A stretch of DNA of 64,000 bases from Thalassovita gelatinovora (GTDB lineage Bacteria; Pseudomonadota; Alphaproteobacteria; Rhodobacterales; Rhodobacteraceae): the NCBI RefSeq assembly GCF_001458355.1, contig NZ_CYSA01000015.1, positions 501,001 to 565,000 on the forward strand, in the 5' to 3' direction. A model generated the notes under the pieces. The model was given only the letters and a program-made list of their open reading frames with translations. It had not been told where the DNA came from and made no database searches. Position 1 is the first letter of the stretch. The number at the start of each line of letters is the position of its first letter. Positions 54,652 through 63,278 of the stretch are shown here, piece after piece. The position numbers and the translations under genes were made by a program.

Positions 54652-55529
54652 GCCGCGACCTCTTTGAGGACATGTTGAGCCAACAACGCCGCCGCATCCA
54701 GACCGCACCCGTCGCGCGCGCCGCGAAAGCCGCCGAAGGCAGAGACTTCGAAAACGATCGGGCCATCTGCGGTCATCGCCACGTCCACGGTGGTGAAGCT
54801 TAGCCCGAAAGGAGCCTGCGCCCGGCGCGCCAGATCGATCAGATCAGGGGCCGGAGCATAGGCCGCGTATTTGCCACCGCTGTGAATGGTGGTGTTCCAA
54901 GTCTCGGAGGCCGAGACCCGCGCATAGGTGCACAGATAGTCACCGTTGAGAAACACCATTCCCAGATCCTGTCCCGACAGATCCAGTTTTTCCTGAATAT
55001 ACATCACTGGGTTTTCGGCAGCGAATTCGCGGATTTGCTCGGCCGCACCTGCCCCCCGGTCGATCACGCACATGCCGCGTGCCTTGGTCGAATAGAGCGG
55101 CTTGAATACCGCGCTGCCAAAGGTTTCGACCGCCGCTTCGGCTTGGGACAGGTCTTCGGTCACGCGGGTGCGCGGCATCGGAATATCGGCCAGCCGCAGC
55201 GACACGGTGCAGGCCAACCGGTCGATCAGCCGCAGGATCGCTTCGGGGTTTGAAAAGACCCGCACACCGCGGGCTTCGGCGATGCGCAACAGTTCCAGCC
55301 GGTCCAGCACATGCGGGCTATATATTTCACTGATCTTCTTGACGATGAGCGCATCATAGCTGCACAGGTCTTCGCCGTCATGCATCAGCGACCCGGTATC
55401 GAGATCCAATACCACCCGGCCCATGTCGATCACCCGGCGAATCCCGGTATGCGCTTCGACCGCGTCGGCCAAGGTCTCGGTCGACCATTTCCCCGGAATC
55501 CCGATAACCCCGATCTTTGGTTCAGCCAC
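54648..55529 (-). CDS. ATP-grasp protein of the GAK type (RimK-like fold)
   Basis: A 293-residue protein. The start is GTG with AAGGAG 7 bases before. The central domain has LRLIDRLACTVSLRLADIPMP, FKPLYSTKARGM (ATP-binding lysines), YIQEKLDLSGQDLGMVFLNGD and the C-terminal metal-binding VFEVSAFGGFRGA. Overall it resembles RimK-type ATP-grasp carboxylate-amine ligases, which form amide bonds through acyl phosphates. It overlaps the PhoU/APH gene by 8 bases and the HprK-like gene by 4. The carboxylate substrate is unknown. Confidence 0.88.
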   Translation of the reverse strand: MAEPKIGVIGIPGKWSTETLADAVEAHTGIRRVIDMGRVVLDLDTGSLMHDGEDLCSYDALIVKKISEIYSPHVLDRLELLRIAEARGVRVFSNPEAILRLIDRLACTVSLRLADIPMPRTRVTEDLSQAEAAVETFGSAVFKPLYSTKARGMCVIDRGAGAAEQIREFAAENPVMYIQEKLDLSGQDLGMVFLNGDYLCTYARVSASETWNTTIHSGGKYAAYAPAPDLIDLARRAQAPFGLSFTTVDVAMTADGPIVFEVSAFGGFRGARDGCGLDAAALLAQHVLKEVAA

Positions 55530-57159
55530 GAAAAAGCTCCTTAATCGGCAGTTTCAGCCGGTTTTCCTTGCCCGGCGGACAGGCGATGGCGGTTTCCAGC
55601 AGGAACCGAGCGCGCACGAACATCCGCCGGGCGTGTGATTTGTCAAAAACGAACCGGGTCGAGGTGGCAAAACTGCGCGCCAACCCCAAGGCCAGACGAT
55701 ATTCGAACGTCTTGTCGCCTTGTGACCGGGCGAATTTGGTGGCCATATCATGCACGTTGGCCGCCACCTGCGCCACCCGGCGTCGGGTTTGCGCATCATG
55801 CGCCTGAAGCCGGTAGTTAGACACCATGAACACCGCCACGTCCTGCACGTAATCCATGAAACGCGACCGATGAAGGTCGATGAAATGAATTTTCATTTCG
55901 GGCGCATCGAAGATCACGTTATCGAGGTTGAAATCACCGTGAATATGAACCGAAAAAGGCGCGGACAAATCGGTTTCGCGTTCAGCGGCACGGCCCACCA
56001 GCGTTTCGAACCCGTCCAGATCAAGATCGCCAATCCGCGACGCGCCCGTTTCGAAACCGGGATGAACCCGGAAGACATCGGGCAGCCGTTTGCGCAGCTG
56101 TTTCATCGATGCCATCTCGGCCGGTTCGTCAGTCCGGGTGCGTTTCCAGATGTCGCGCAGCGTCTTGGCCAACACGGTCTGTGCCTGTTCCAAAAGGGCA
56201 TCGCTTTCGCCCAGCAGCAGCTGCTCAAAGGTCTGTCCGTGCAGATATTCGATCAACAGCGCGGCTGATTGACCGCTTTTTTCATAGGACAGGATCTTGG
56301 GGGCCAGCCCCGGATAGATCGAATCCCAGCGTTTTACACCGGCGCGTTCTTCGCGCATCTTGCCCAGTTCCCCGTCCTTGAACACCGCATCAAATGCCAT
56401 CCCCGTGGCATCCTTGGACCGAACGCCCGAAATCGTGCTGCCTGACCGGGTTTCTGCCAGCGGTTCCAATTCCAGATCACCGGTGGTGCCATCTGTATCA
56501 GACAGGATATTGCGGAGTGAAAAATAGCGCTCGAAATGAACCGATTGCCCGATGCTTGCGGATAAGATCGCTTCACTTGTCGATTGCAGCGCTTCGCCCA
56601 TCCGGTGGATTTCATTGGCCGCAAGCAGGCTGTTCGCCAGATCCTCCGTGTGTTTGGATTTGCGCATGTCATGAGTATATGTATCGAACAACTGGTCATA
56701 AAGCGCGTCCAGATCGCTTTTGGTCTGACCGATCTTGATCGCCATATCACTGTCGCGCGTATTGATCGCGGGCAAGATCGCCTTGATCCGCTTGCGCACC
56801 CGCCGGATAACCCGTGGATAGGTTTCGGGGCGCAGCAGGGCCTTTTGATTGACCTTTTCTGCATGTTCCAGACTGCGCCGCGCCATGCGCGCGATCAAGT
56901 CGAGGTTGCGTGCCACCAGCGCCGCGTTATGCAACTGAACCCGCATTTCCCGCGTGGTATTCTTTGCCGAAAGACCGCGCAGCGCCGCGCTTTGCACCCG
57001 CGACCACAGGTTATAGGAATACCCCGCCCGAAGGACGACCTTCTGCGCCTTGTCCGGATCAGGATCATCAAAATAGGCTTCAAGATTGGACAGTTGCCCG
57101 TCCAGTTCGGCACAAAGGAAGTGCAGGTTCTCGGCGACGCCGCGCGACAGGTTAGCCAT
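55522..57159 (-). CDS. PhoU-like plus aminoglycoside-phosphotransferase-like fusion protein
   Basis: A 545-residue protein. The N-terminal 210 residues are helical with repeated coiled-coil segments of PhoU-like type (ENLHFLCAELDGQLSNLEAYF, EDLANSLLAANEIHRMGEALQ). The C-terminal part is an APH-type kinase: Asp409 in HIHGDFNLDNVIF (HxD-type catalytic loop) and Asp428 in FIDLHRSRFMDYVQD (metal-binding Asp). A clear Lys/Gly loop of the N-lobe (about 262-275, GMAFDAVFKDG) is shorter than in antibiotic kinases. PhoU domains sense phosphate-related partners. The role is inferred to be phosphorylation of a small molecule or protein in the GAK-like pathway. Confidence 0.85.
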   Translation of the reverse strand: MANLSRGVAENLHFLCAELDGQLSNLEAYFDDPDPDKAQKVVLRAGYSYNLWSRVQSAALRGLSAKNTTREMRVQLHNAALVARNLDLIARMARRSLEHAEKVNQKALLRPETYPRVIRRVRKRIKAILPAINTRDSDMAIKIGQTKSDLDALYDQLFDTYTHDMRKSKHTEDLANSLLAANEIHRMGEALQSTSEAILSASIGQSVHFERYFSLRNILSDTDGTTGDLELEPLAETRSGSTISGVRSKDATGMAFDAVFKDGELGKMREERAGVKRWDSIYPGLAPKILSYEKSGQSAALLIEYLHGQTFEQLLLGESDALLEQAQTVLAKTLRDIWKRTRTDEPAEMASMKQLRKRLPDVFRVHPGFETGASRIGDLDLDGFETLVGRAAERETDLSAPFSVHIHGDFNLDNVIFDAPEMKIHFIDLHRSRFMDYVQDVAVFMVSNYRLQAHDAQTRRRVAQVAANVHDMATKFARSQGDKTFEYRLALGLARSFATSTRFVFDKSHARRMFVRARFLLETAIACPPGKENRLKLPIKELFRG

Positions 57160-57613
57160 CGTACACCCCTAGGTAAACAGGGGCGGCAGCGTTTTCCAGC
57201 ACCGGCCCATAAGCGGGGTGCAGCCGCTTTGCGGCTTCACGCAGGGGGACCCATGCGGTTGCGATCTGCGCCGGATCTGGGTGCGAACCAAGCCGAGGGA
57301 CATAATCCTCGGGCACGGTGCAGGCGAAGAAAATATCGATCTGGTGACGGCGGCCTTCGGTTTTTCTGCGGAAAACTTCGGCCACGTGCAGCAGGCGACC
57401 GACCTTGACGATCGCCCCGATCTCCTCGGCGCATTCGCGGATCACGCATTGGACCAATGTTTCACCCGGTTCCTGCTTGCCTCCTGGCAAAGTCAGGTAA
57501 TCATCGCGCCCCGGTTTGGATTTCACCTGCACAAGCAACTCCTCGTTCCGAACGATCACTGCCCGCCCGCAGGGACGTAGTTGTGCAAGAAATCCATTCG
57601 ATGTCTTGTCCAT
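57152..57613 (-). CDS. NUDIX hydrolase
   Basis: A 153-residue NUDIX protein. The box is at 44-66 (GGKQEPGETLVQCVIRECAE then EIG), matching GX5EX7REUXEEXGU. It cleaves X-linked nucleoside diphosphates. It is the first gene of the minus-strand GAK-like operon, overlapping the next by 8 bases, and is divergent from the CofD-like gene (63-bp shared promoter region). A role in nucleotide-sugar or dinucleotide turnover is possible. Confidence 0.9.
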   Translation of the reverse strand: MDKTSNGFLAQLRPCGRAVIVRNEELLVQVKSKPGRDDYLTLPGGKQEPGETLVQCVIRECAEEIGAIVKVGRLLHVAEVFRRKTEGRRHQIDIFFACTVPEDYVPRLGSHPDPAQIATAWVPLREAAKRLHPAYGPVLENAAAPVYLGVYDG

Positions 57614-57676
57614 GGGTGGTAAGGAGCCTTTGAGACAGAATTGTATCAGGCGGGCGATTTTTCAGGAGGCCCAAGG

Positions 57677-58864
57677 ATGTCAGACCTTCAGATCACCCGC
57701 AACGTGGTATTTCCTGATACATTGCGCGTAGCGCGGGCCCGAAGCCTGCCCAATCTCGGGCCCCGGATACTGTTTTTTTCGGGTGGCAGCGCGTTGAACG
57801 AAATCGCGCGGGCGCTCAAGCTCTACACCCATAATTCGATCCATCTCATCACCACATTTGACAGCGGCGGCAGTTCGCAGGTTTTGCGAGAAGCCTTACA
57901 AATGCCCGCAGTGGGCGATCTTCGCAGCCGCCTGATGGCGCTGGCGGACGAATCCATTCTGGGTCAGCCCGATATCTTCCGCCTGTTTTCCTATCGGTTT
58001 CCTAAAACCGCGACATCGGCAGACCTGTCAGCGGAATATGACGACCTGATGGAGGGTCGTCACAGACTGATGAAAGCAATTTCACAACCGATGCGCAGCC
58101 TGATCCTGACGCAGATCAAGGTCTTCGAAGCCGAGCGCCCGGCGGATTTCGATTTCGCCGGGGCCAGCGTTGGCAACCTGATCCTGGCCGGCGGGTACCT
58201 GGCCAATGACCGTGCCTTGGAACCTGTCTTGTTCCTGATGTCCAAGATGGTGGCTGTACAGGGGACCGTGCGGGCGATTGTAGACCGGAATCTCGATATC
58301 GGGGCCAAGTTGAGCGACGGTACCAATGTTGCGACCCAACGGCTGATGACCGGAAAGGAAGTCGCACGGATCAAAGCTCCGATCCGCGACCTGTACCTGT
58401 CAGAGGAAGGTGCACGATTGTCGCGCGACGAAGTTTCCCTGCCCAAGCGCAACCGCAAACTAATCGGGCATGCCGACTTGATCTGCTACTCTCCCGGCAG
58501 TCTGTATACCAGCGTGATCGCGAACCTGCTGCCGAAATACACCGGCCGGTCGGTCGCCCGGCGTCAGGTGCCCAAGGTCTATCTGCCCAGCCTTGGCACC
58601 GATCCAGAATGCCCCGGCATGACCTTGACCGATCAAGTGGCGGCCATTCTTGCCACCTTGCGGGCGGATGCAGGGGCGGAATGTCCGGTGGCGGACCTGA
58701 TGTCTGTCGTGCTGTGCGATACTGACAGTTTCGACAACGACGAAGCCGCCAGACTCGAAACACGCTTCGGTATACCCCTGATCCCCTTGCCGTTGAAGCA
58801 GGACGCCGACCCACTGCGCTACGATCCGGACAGGGTTTGCGAAGCCCTGTTGTCGCTGTCATGA
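57677..58864 (+). CDS. CofD-like protein of the GAK system
   Basis: A 395-residue CofD/YvcK-superfamily protein from the ATG at 57677, with AGGAGG 7 bases upstream. Nucleotide or sugar-nucleotide binding motifs are LFFSGGSALNE (about 32-42), TTFDSGGSSQVLRE and ICYSPGSLYTSV near residue 275. CofD proper moves phospholactate in F420 synthesis, and YvcK binds UDP-sugars; no other F420 genes are visible. It is longer than YvcK. Divergent from, and likely co-regulated with, the seven-gene operon. Confidence 0.85.
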   Translation: MSDLQITRNVVFPDTLRVARARSLPNLGPRILFFSGGSALNEIARALKLYTHNSIHLITTFDSGGSSQVLREALQMPAVGDLRSRLMALADESILGQPDIFRLFSYRFPKTATSADLSAEYDDLMEGRHRLMKAISQPMRSLILTQIKVFEAERPADFDFAGASVGNLILAGGYLANDRALEPVLFLMSKMVAVQGTVRAIVDRNLDIGAKLSDGTNVATQRLMTGKEVARIKAPIRDLYLSEEGARLSRDEVSLPKRNRKLIGHADLICYSPGSLYTSVIANLLPKYTGRSVARRQVPKVYLPSLGTDPECPGMTLTDQVAAILATLRADAGAECPVADLMSVVLCDTDSFDNDEAARLETRFGIPLIPLPLKQDADPLRYDPDRVCEALLSLS

Positions 58865-59121
58865 TCCTTCGACCCGGCACGATGACGGCACAAACGGTTT
58901 GCTGCTCTGCGACGGCATGATGACACGATCAGGCGATAACAAGGCGCGTGGAGGTGCAGAGTTGTAGGACAAAGTTTTCCGGCCCGGAACTCGATTGGGT
59001 TGCTTACCCAGTGCCGCGATTGAATCCTGTAGGATTGCGACGCTGTGATGGCGAATTTGTTTCATGGTGCGTTTTTACAACCCAAAGAAGGGTCACACCA
59101 TCAAATCGTGGAAACAAACCC

Positions 59122-60090
59122 CTAGTAGCCATATTCATTGCCGGTGGCGTCTTCGGCTTTGTTCAGCACAACACCCAAAAGCGGGCAATCATCCCCCAAG
59201 CGCCGCATCACTTCTTGTACTTGTGCGCCGGTGGTGACAGTGCCGTCAATCACCACGAGAACACCATCGAAATTGTCGCGAAACGCGATTACGTCGTCAT
59301 GCGCCAAGGCGGGGGGCAAATCGAACAGGATCACATTCGGTTGCAAAGCCTGTTCCATTTCTTCCAGGCAAGCACGGGTTTCAGGTTCCTGAAGCAATTC
59401 CGAAGAATAAGGTTCCACCCGATCATTCATCGCGATCGCCAGATTATCGCCGATGTTCAGCTCGTTTTCGCCGAAGCGGTGGAAATGATCGGTTAGAGGG
59501 ACCTTGCCGCGCAGATAGTCACTCATGCTGCCAACATCCTGTTCCCCCAGCGTCTTGGCGATACTGGGGTTGCGCATATCCAGATCCAACAAAACCGTGC
59601 GGCAGTTTTCATACCGCGACAGCGCAATCGCAAGATTGATCGACACAAAGGTTTTACCGCAATCCCGGGTCGGCGACGTAATCGCAACACGTTTCCATCC
59701 ATGTTCGCTCAGGGCTTGGAACAACCGCGCACGCAACACGTCGAAAGCGGCATGCGACGGGTTCTGACGACGGGCAGTAATGATCAGATTGCGATCCATT
59801 TGCACCGGGTTGACCGAAATGCGCGACAGCAATGGCCAAAAAGTCGGCGCCATTTCCGGTTCAGGTTCCGGTTCGGGCTGTTCGGCAGTGGCCGCTTCTG
59901 ACAACGGTTCCGATGTATCGTAATCCTGCTGCGTTACTTCATCCGGATCAAACCAAAGGAAGGCTTCGCGCAGCGCCTTTTCTTCTGCTTCAATATCGGC
60001 CTCAGACAGGTTCTTTGGTCCCAGAAATCCAGGCGATTTCGGGGGCTGCTGCCGTGTCTTCCGGCGATATCTTTTGTTCTGCTCTACCAT
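59122..60090 (-). CDS. CpsD/CapB-type tyrosine-protein kinase (polysaccharide biosynthesis)
   Basis: A 322-residue cytoplasmic P-loop ATPase of the BY-kinase family. A basic N-terminus and an acidic repeat (EPEPEPEPE about 72-80) precede the ATPase. Walker A is SPTRDCGKT at 139-147, where the family usually has GEGKS/T; Walker A' is LLDLDMRNPS and Walker B VILFDLPPA. The C-terminus ends EYGY, with two Tyr for autophosphorylation rather than a long cluster. It would need a membrane activator (Wzz/CapA type) encoded elsewhere. It heads the polysaccharide locus that continues to the right edge. Confidence 0.85.
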   Translation of the reverse strand: MVEQNKRYRRKTRQQPPKSPGFLGPKNLSEADIEAEEKALREAFLWFDPDEVTQQDYDTSEPLSEAATAEQPEPEPEPEMAPTFWPLLSRISVNPVQMDRNLIITARRQNPSHAAFDVLRARLFQALSEHGWKRVAITSPTRDCGKTFVSINLAIALSRYENCRTVLLDLDMRNPSIAKTLGEQDVGSMSDYLRGKVPLTDHFHRFGENELNIGDNLAIAMNDRVEPYSSELLQEPETRACLEEMEQALQPNVILFDLPPALAHDDVIAFRDNFDGVLVVIDGTVTTGAQVQEVMRRLGDDCPLLGVVLNKAEDATGNEYGY

Positions 60091-60201
60091 CTCGACTTTC
60101 CCCGGACTTTCGGGACGCTCTTTTTGGCAATTCGGTGAATCGCGCTCATGCTTGGCCTTAAAAAAGCCGACAAACTGGGCAAAATTAAGCCTATCGCATG
60201 G

Positions 60202-62295
60202 CTAAAGCCCGAATAGGTTGGCTTGAACGATACCGCGCTCTGCAAACCGATCCGGGTTCGTTTCCGGCTGCCATCCCAGCAAATCCTTGGGATAGCGGTT
60301 GTCGAACGGTGAAAAATGCGCCCGTGATTTCCAATCGTTCAACGAAGGTCGAACCACGTCTTTCCGGCGCAACACCTTGGTTTTCAGAACGTATTTCACC
60401 GCATCCGCCATCCAGAACACGGCCAGGTTGCCAGACCGCACCTTGATCCTTGCGCCAAGCGTTGCCTGTATCGCGTTGAAATAGCCGCGCGCCGAATAAA
60501 TCGGATCCCCGATCAGGTTGAAGGATTTCCCGATCGCTTCGTCCTTTTCCATCATCCGGATCAGCCCGTCAGACACATCATCGGCCAGAACGAAAGGCAG
60601 GATATGTTTACCATCACCCCAGATCCGCACCGCGCCAGCCCCGTGCCAGCGACCGATGCCCCAATGCTGCAACGGGCCACCTTCGCCGATCACGATCCCC
60701 GGACGGGCAATGACCAAGGGCAAACCGCGGTCTTCATGCATCTGCGTCAACCGCGTTTCGCATTCAGCTTTGGACCGCGCATATAGATTGCGGTCCGACA
60801 TATCGCCGAAATCGGTATCATCAGTGATTGTCTCCGACGGGTCCGACATGTCGAAAGACGCAATCGTACCGGTATAGATCAGCCGTTTCACACCAGCCTC
60901 CAACGCTGCTTCGGCTACCCGCACAGCAACCCCGACATCGTTTTCCAACGCGGCATCCCATGTCTTGTCCATCGACTTGGCCAGATTGAAAACCGCGTCG
61001 ATGCCCTGCATCGCTTGACGAAGCCCGGCAGCGTCCTTCAACGACACTGCAACGGTTTCAACGTGATCGGCGATATCATCGAATGGCCCTTGTCTGCCCC
61101 GGCTCAACACCCGCACGTCATAGCCCCGCGCAACCAACATCCGGGTCAAGTTGCGACCGATGAATCCGGTGCCGCCAATCACCATGACGGTGGGTTTCGG
61201 GGTGCCCGAGACGGGGATGGCTTCGACCGGGTCGGGCATCATGGCCAGCGTATCGTCGATGGCTTGCATCACCTGTAACGCAGCGCGGCCAGTATAACGG
61301 GGGGCTTCGGGTTGTTCGGCGCGTAATGCGCCGTAAACGGCATCTATTGCGCCCCGGAAACTTAGCCCGTAAGGCGACTTCTGGTTCAGGGAAACCACCT
61401 GCCGCACAGCGTTCACAACCCCTTCGCGTAGATGTTGCCCGGCCATGTTCAATTGTTTCAGCAACGGGTTCAGGACCAAATCGGCAGCGTTGTCTTGCGC
61501 GATCACCAACGTGTCGGCGGCGTAATCCATCCGCGCCACGCCCGACGACCCGCGCAGGGTCAGTGACCGTTCGTCATGGGTTTCCACCAGCGACAGGTTG
61601 ATCGACACATCGACATCCCCCGCCTTGGCGATCACCCGCCAGGATTGATGCCGCACCGCACCACCGGGCAAAGTGATCGGTTGGCCCAATTCCAGATGCG
61701 ACACCTGCAACGGCCCGAACAAATCGACCGCAAAAGCGAACGGATGCGGGCCAAGTTCCAAAAGCAGGTTCTTGGCTTGGCGCAGCAGCCAAATGCCATA
61801 GGGTCCCGACCGAAGCGGAGCGAGCGGAAAACACCAATTGATCTCGACCGCCGAAACGCGCCCGATTTTTCCCGCTTCTTTCGCCGCTTTCAGCCGGTGA
61901 TAGGCGGGAATACTCAGAAAGTTATGCCCAGCGGCAAACCGCACACCGTTTTGATCTGCGGCTTCGACCATTTCCTGCGTGTCCACGGCCGAAAGAGCGA
62001 CCGGTTTTTCCACCAGACAATGCAACCCGGCTTTGAAACAGGTCAGCGCGATACCTTTATGAAAATCTGGTGGCGTCAGGATATGCACTGCATCACAAAC
62101 CTTAGCCGCGATCATATCGTCAACTGATCCGAAAGCCTGCACACCATAGCCGTTGGCCATATCCTGCGCCGTTGTCAGCGAAACATCGCAGATACAAGCC
62201 AGTTCTGCATCTTTCGCCGCGCGGATCGCATCGGCGTGCCAACTGGCAATGTAACCGGCACCGATAATGCCTACTCGGATCGGGGGATTGGTCAC
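60202..62295 (-). CDS. Gfo/Idh/MocA oxidoreductase fused to an NAD-dependent epimerase/dehydratase
   Basis: A 697-residue two-domain protein. The N-terminal half (about 5-350) is a Gfo/Idh/MocA sugar dehydrogenase (GIIGAGYIASWH, VEKPVALS with the catalytic Lys region). The C-terminal half (from about 365) is an extended-SDR epimerase-like domain (GGTGFIGRNL, YARSKAECE with the Tyr/Lys pair). Two sequential steps on one NDP-sugar or an oxidised sugar are implied. The GTG at 62295 has GAGGA upstream and is preferred over the GTG at 62307, which overlaps the glycosyltransferase stop. Confidence 0.85.
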   Translation of the reverse strand: MTNPPIRVGIIGAGYIASWHADAIRAAKDAELACICDVSLTTAQDMANGYGVQAFGSVDDMIAAKVCDAVHILTPPDFHKGIALTCFKAGLHCLVEKPVALSAVDTQEMVEAADQNGVRFAAGHNFLSIPAYHRLKAAKEAGKIGRVSAVEINWCFPLAPLRSGPYGIWLLRQAKNLLLELGPHPFAFAVDLFGPLQVSHLELGQPITLPGGAVRHQSWRVIAKAGDVDVSINLSLVETHDERSLTLRGSSGVARMDYAADTLVIAQDNAADLVLNPLLKQLNMAGQHLREGVVNAVRQVVSLNQKSPYGLSFRGAIDAVYGALRAEQPEAPRYTGRAALQVMQAIDDTLAMMPDPVEAIPVSGTPKPTVMVIGGTGFIGRNLTRMLVARGYDVRVLSRGRQGPFDDIADHVETVAVSLKDAAGLRQAMQGIDAVFNLAKSMDKTWDAALENDVGVAVRVAEAALEAGVKRLIYTGTIASFDMSDPSETITDDTDFGDMSDRNLYARSKAECETRLTQMHEDRGLPLVIARPGIVIGEGGPLQHWGIGRWHGAGAVRIWGDGKHILPFVLADDVSDGLIRMMEKDEAIGKSFNLIGDPIYSARGYFNAIQATLGARIKVRSGNLAVFWMADAVKYVLKTKVLRRKDVVRPSLNDWKSRAHFSPFDNRYPKDLLGWQPETNPDRFAERGIVQANLFGL

Positions 62296-62303
62296 GAATG
62301 TCC

Positions 62304-63278
62304 TCACTTATACTCAATGATGCGCATGGCGCTGCCGCGAATTTTCCGCAGGTGATAGCGGGCCATGCCGATCAGATTAGGAAACTTGGATATACTCAGG
62401 TAAACCGACTGGTGCAGCGCCATGGAACTGTTCAGCCCTTCGCGTTGCAATCCGCGCACGGTTCGAAGATAGGACAAGGCATAGATCGCCAGCACCGCGA
62501 TCAAAACAAGCGGTATGGTGAAGGCCAGAGACAACAGCGCAACTAGTGGCAAAACGCCACCATAAAGAACGACCCGCCGCCGTTCCTTGACGAAATAGTC
62601 GGGATGCAGATCACCGACTTGGGCAAATCCATGACCGCTGCGCACTGCGCGCTGCCACCATTGCGAAAACCGGGTCATCGCCGCATCGTGCCGGGTCATC
62701 GACAATGGCAGCCGGGTCAGCCGGAAACCGGCCTTGCGTACGCGGGTACAAAATTCATCGTCTTCGGCGGCGATAACCGTTGGATTGAACCCATCCAGCG
62801 CGTCGAACATGTTGCTGCGGACCATCATATCGCCACCACAAGCCCGGATTTCTCCGGCTGGGCGATGCCATTCAAAATCTGCCAAAGCATTGTAAATGCT
62901 AGAACTGGGATAGATTTCTGACCGCCAACCGGTGACGACACCCAAATCCGGTCGATCCTTGAATTCGGTCAGGGCCGACTCGATCCAACCCGGTTCGACA
63001 CCGCAATCCCCATCGACGAATTGAACAAAATCGGGCAATCCACCCGGTTTTAACACCTCGAACCCGGCGTTGCGCGCCCGCGCGGCGGTGAAGGGCACCG
63101 TAGTATCCAGTTCGACAACCTCAATCCCCAGATCGCGCGCCGCTTGCACCGACCCGTCCGACGACCCGCTGTCGACATACACGATGCGGTCCAACTGATC
63201 CTTCAATGTGGTCAGGCAACGGATCAGCCGATCCCCTTCGTTGCGGCCAATCGCAACCGCAGCAACCGTCACGGTCAT
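62304..63278 (-). CDS. Family 2 glycosyltransferase
   Basis: A 324-residue GT-A protein with a C-terminal membrane region (VVLYGGVLPLVALLSLAFTI, about 235-265). The start overlaps the stop of the GT4-type gene (ATGA). VDSGSSDGS near 40-48 and VDGDCGVEPG (DXD-type) near 88-97 are the donor-binding elements, and AEDDEFCTRV about 168-177 carries the catalytic acidic region. It transfers a sugar from an NDP-donor during polysaccharide or glycolipid assembly. The acceptor cannot be predicted. Confidence 0.9.
   Translation of the reverse strand: MTVTVAAVAIGRNEGDRLIRCLTTLKDQLDRIVYVDSGSSDGSVQAARDLGIEVVELDTTVPFTAARARNAGFEVLKPGGLPDFVQFVDGDCGVEPGWIESALTEFKDRPDLGVVTGWRSEIYPSSSIYNALADFEWHRPAGEIRACGGDMMVRSNMFDALDGFNPTVIAAEDDEFCTRVRKAGFRLTRLPLSMTRHDAAMTRFSQWWQRAVRSGHGFAQVGDLHPDYFVKERRRVVLYGGVLPLVALLSLAFTIPLVLIAVLAIYALSYLRTVRGLQREGLNSSMALHQSVYLSISKFPNLIGMARYHLRKIRGSAMRIIEYK

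Noticed and set aside
57677-58864. CofD as part of coenzyme F420 biosynthesis
   Set aside because: No other F420 gene (cofC, cofE, cofGH) is visible and the neighbours are GAK-type; CofD-like is the safer name.
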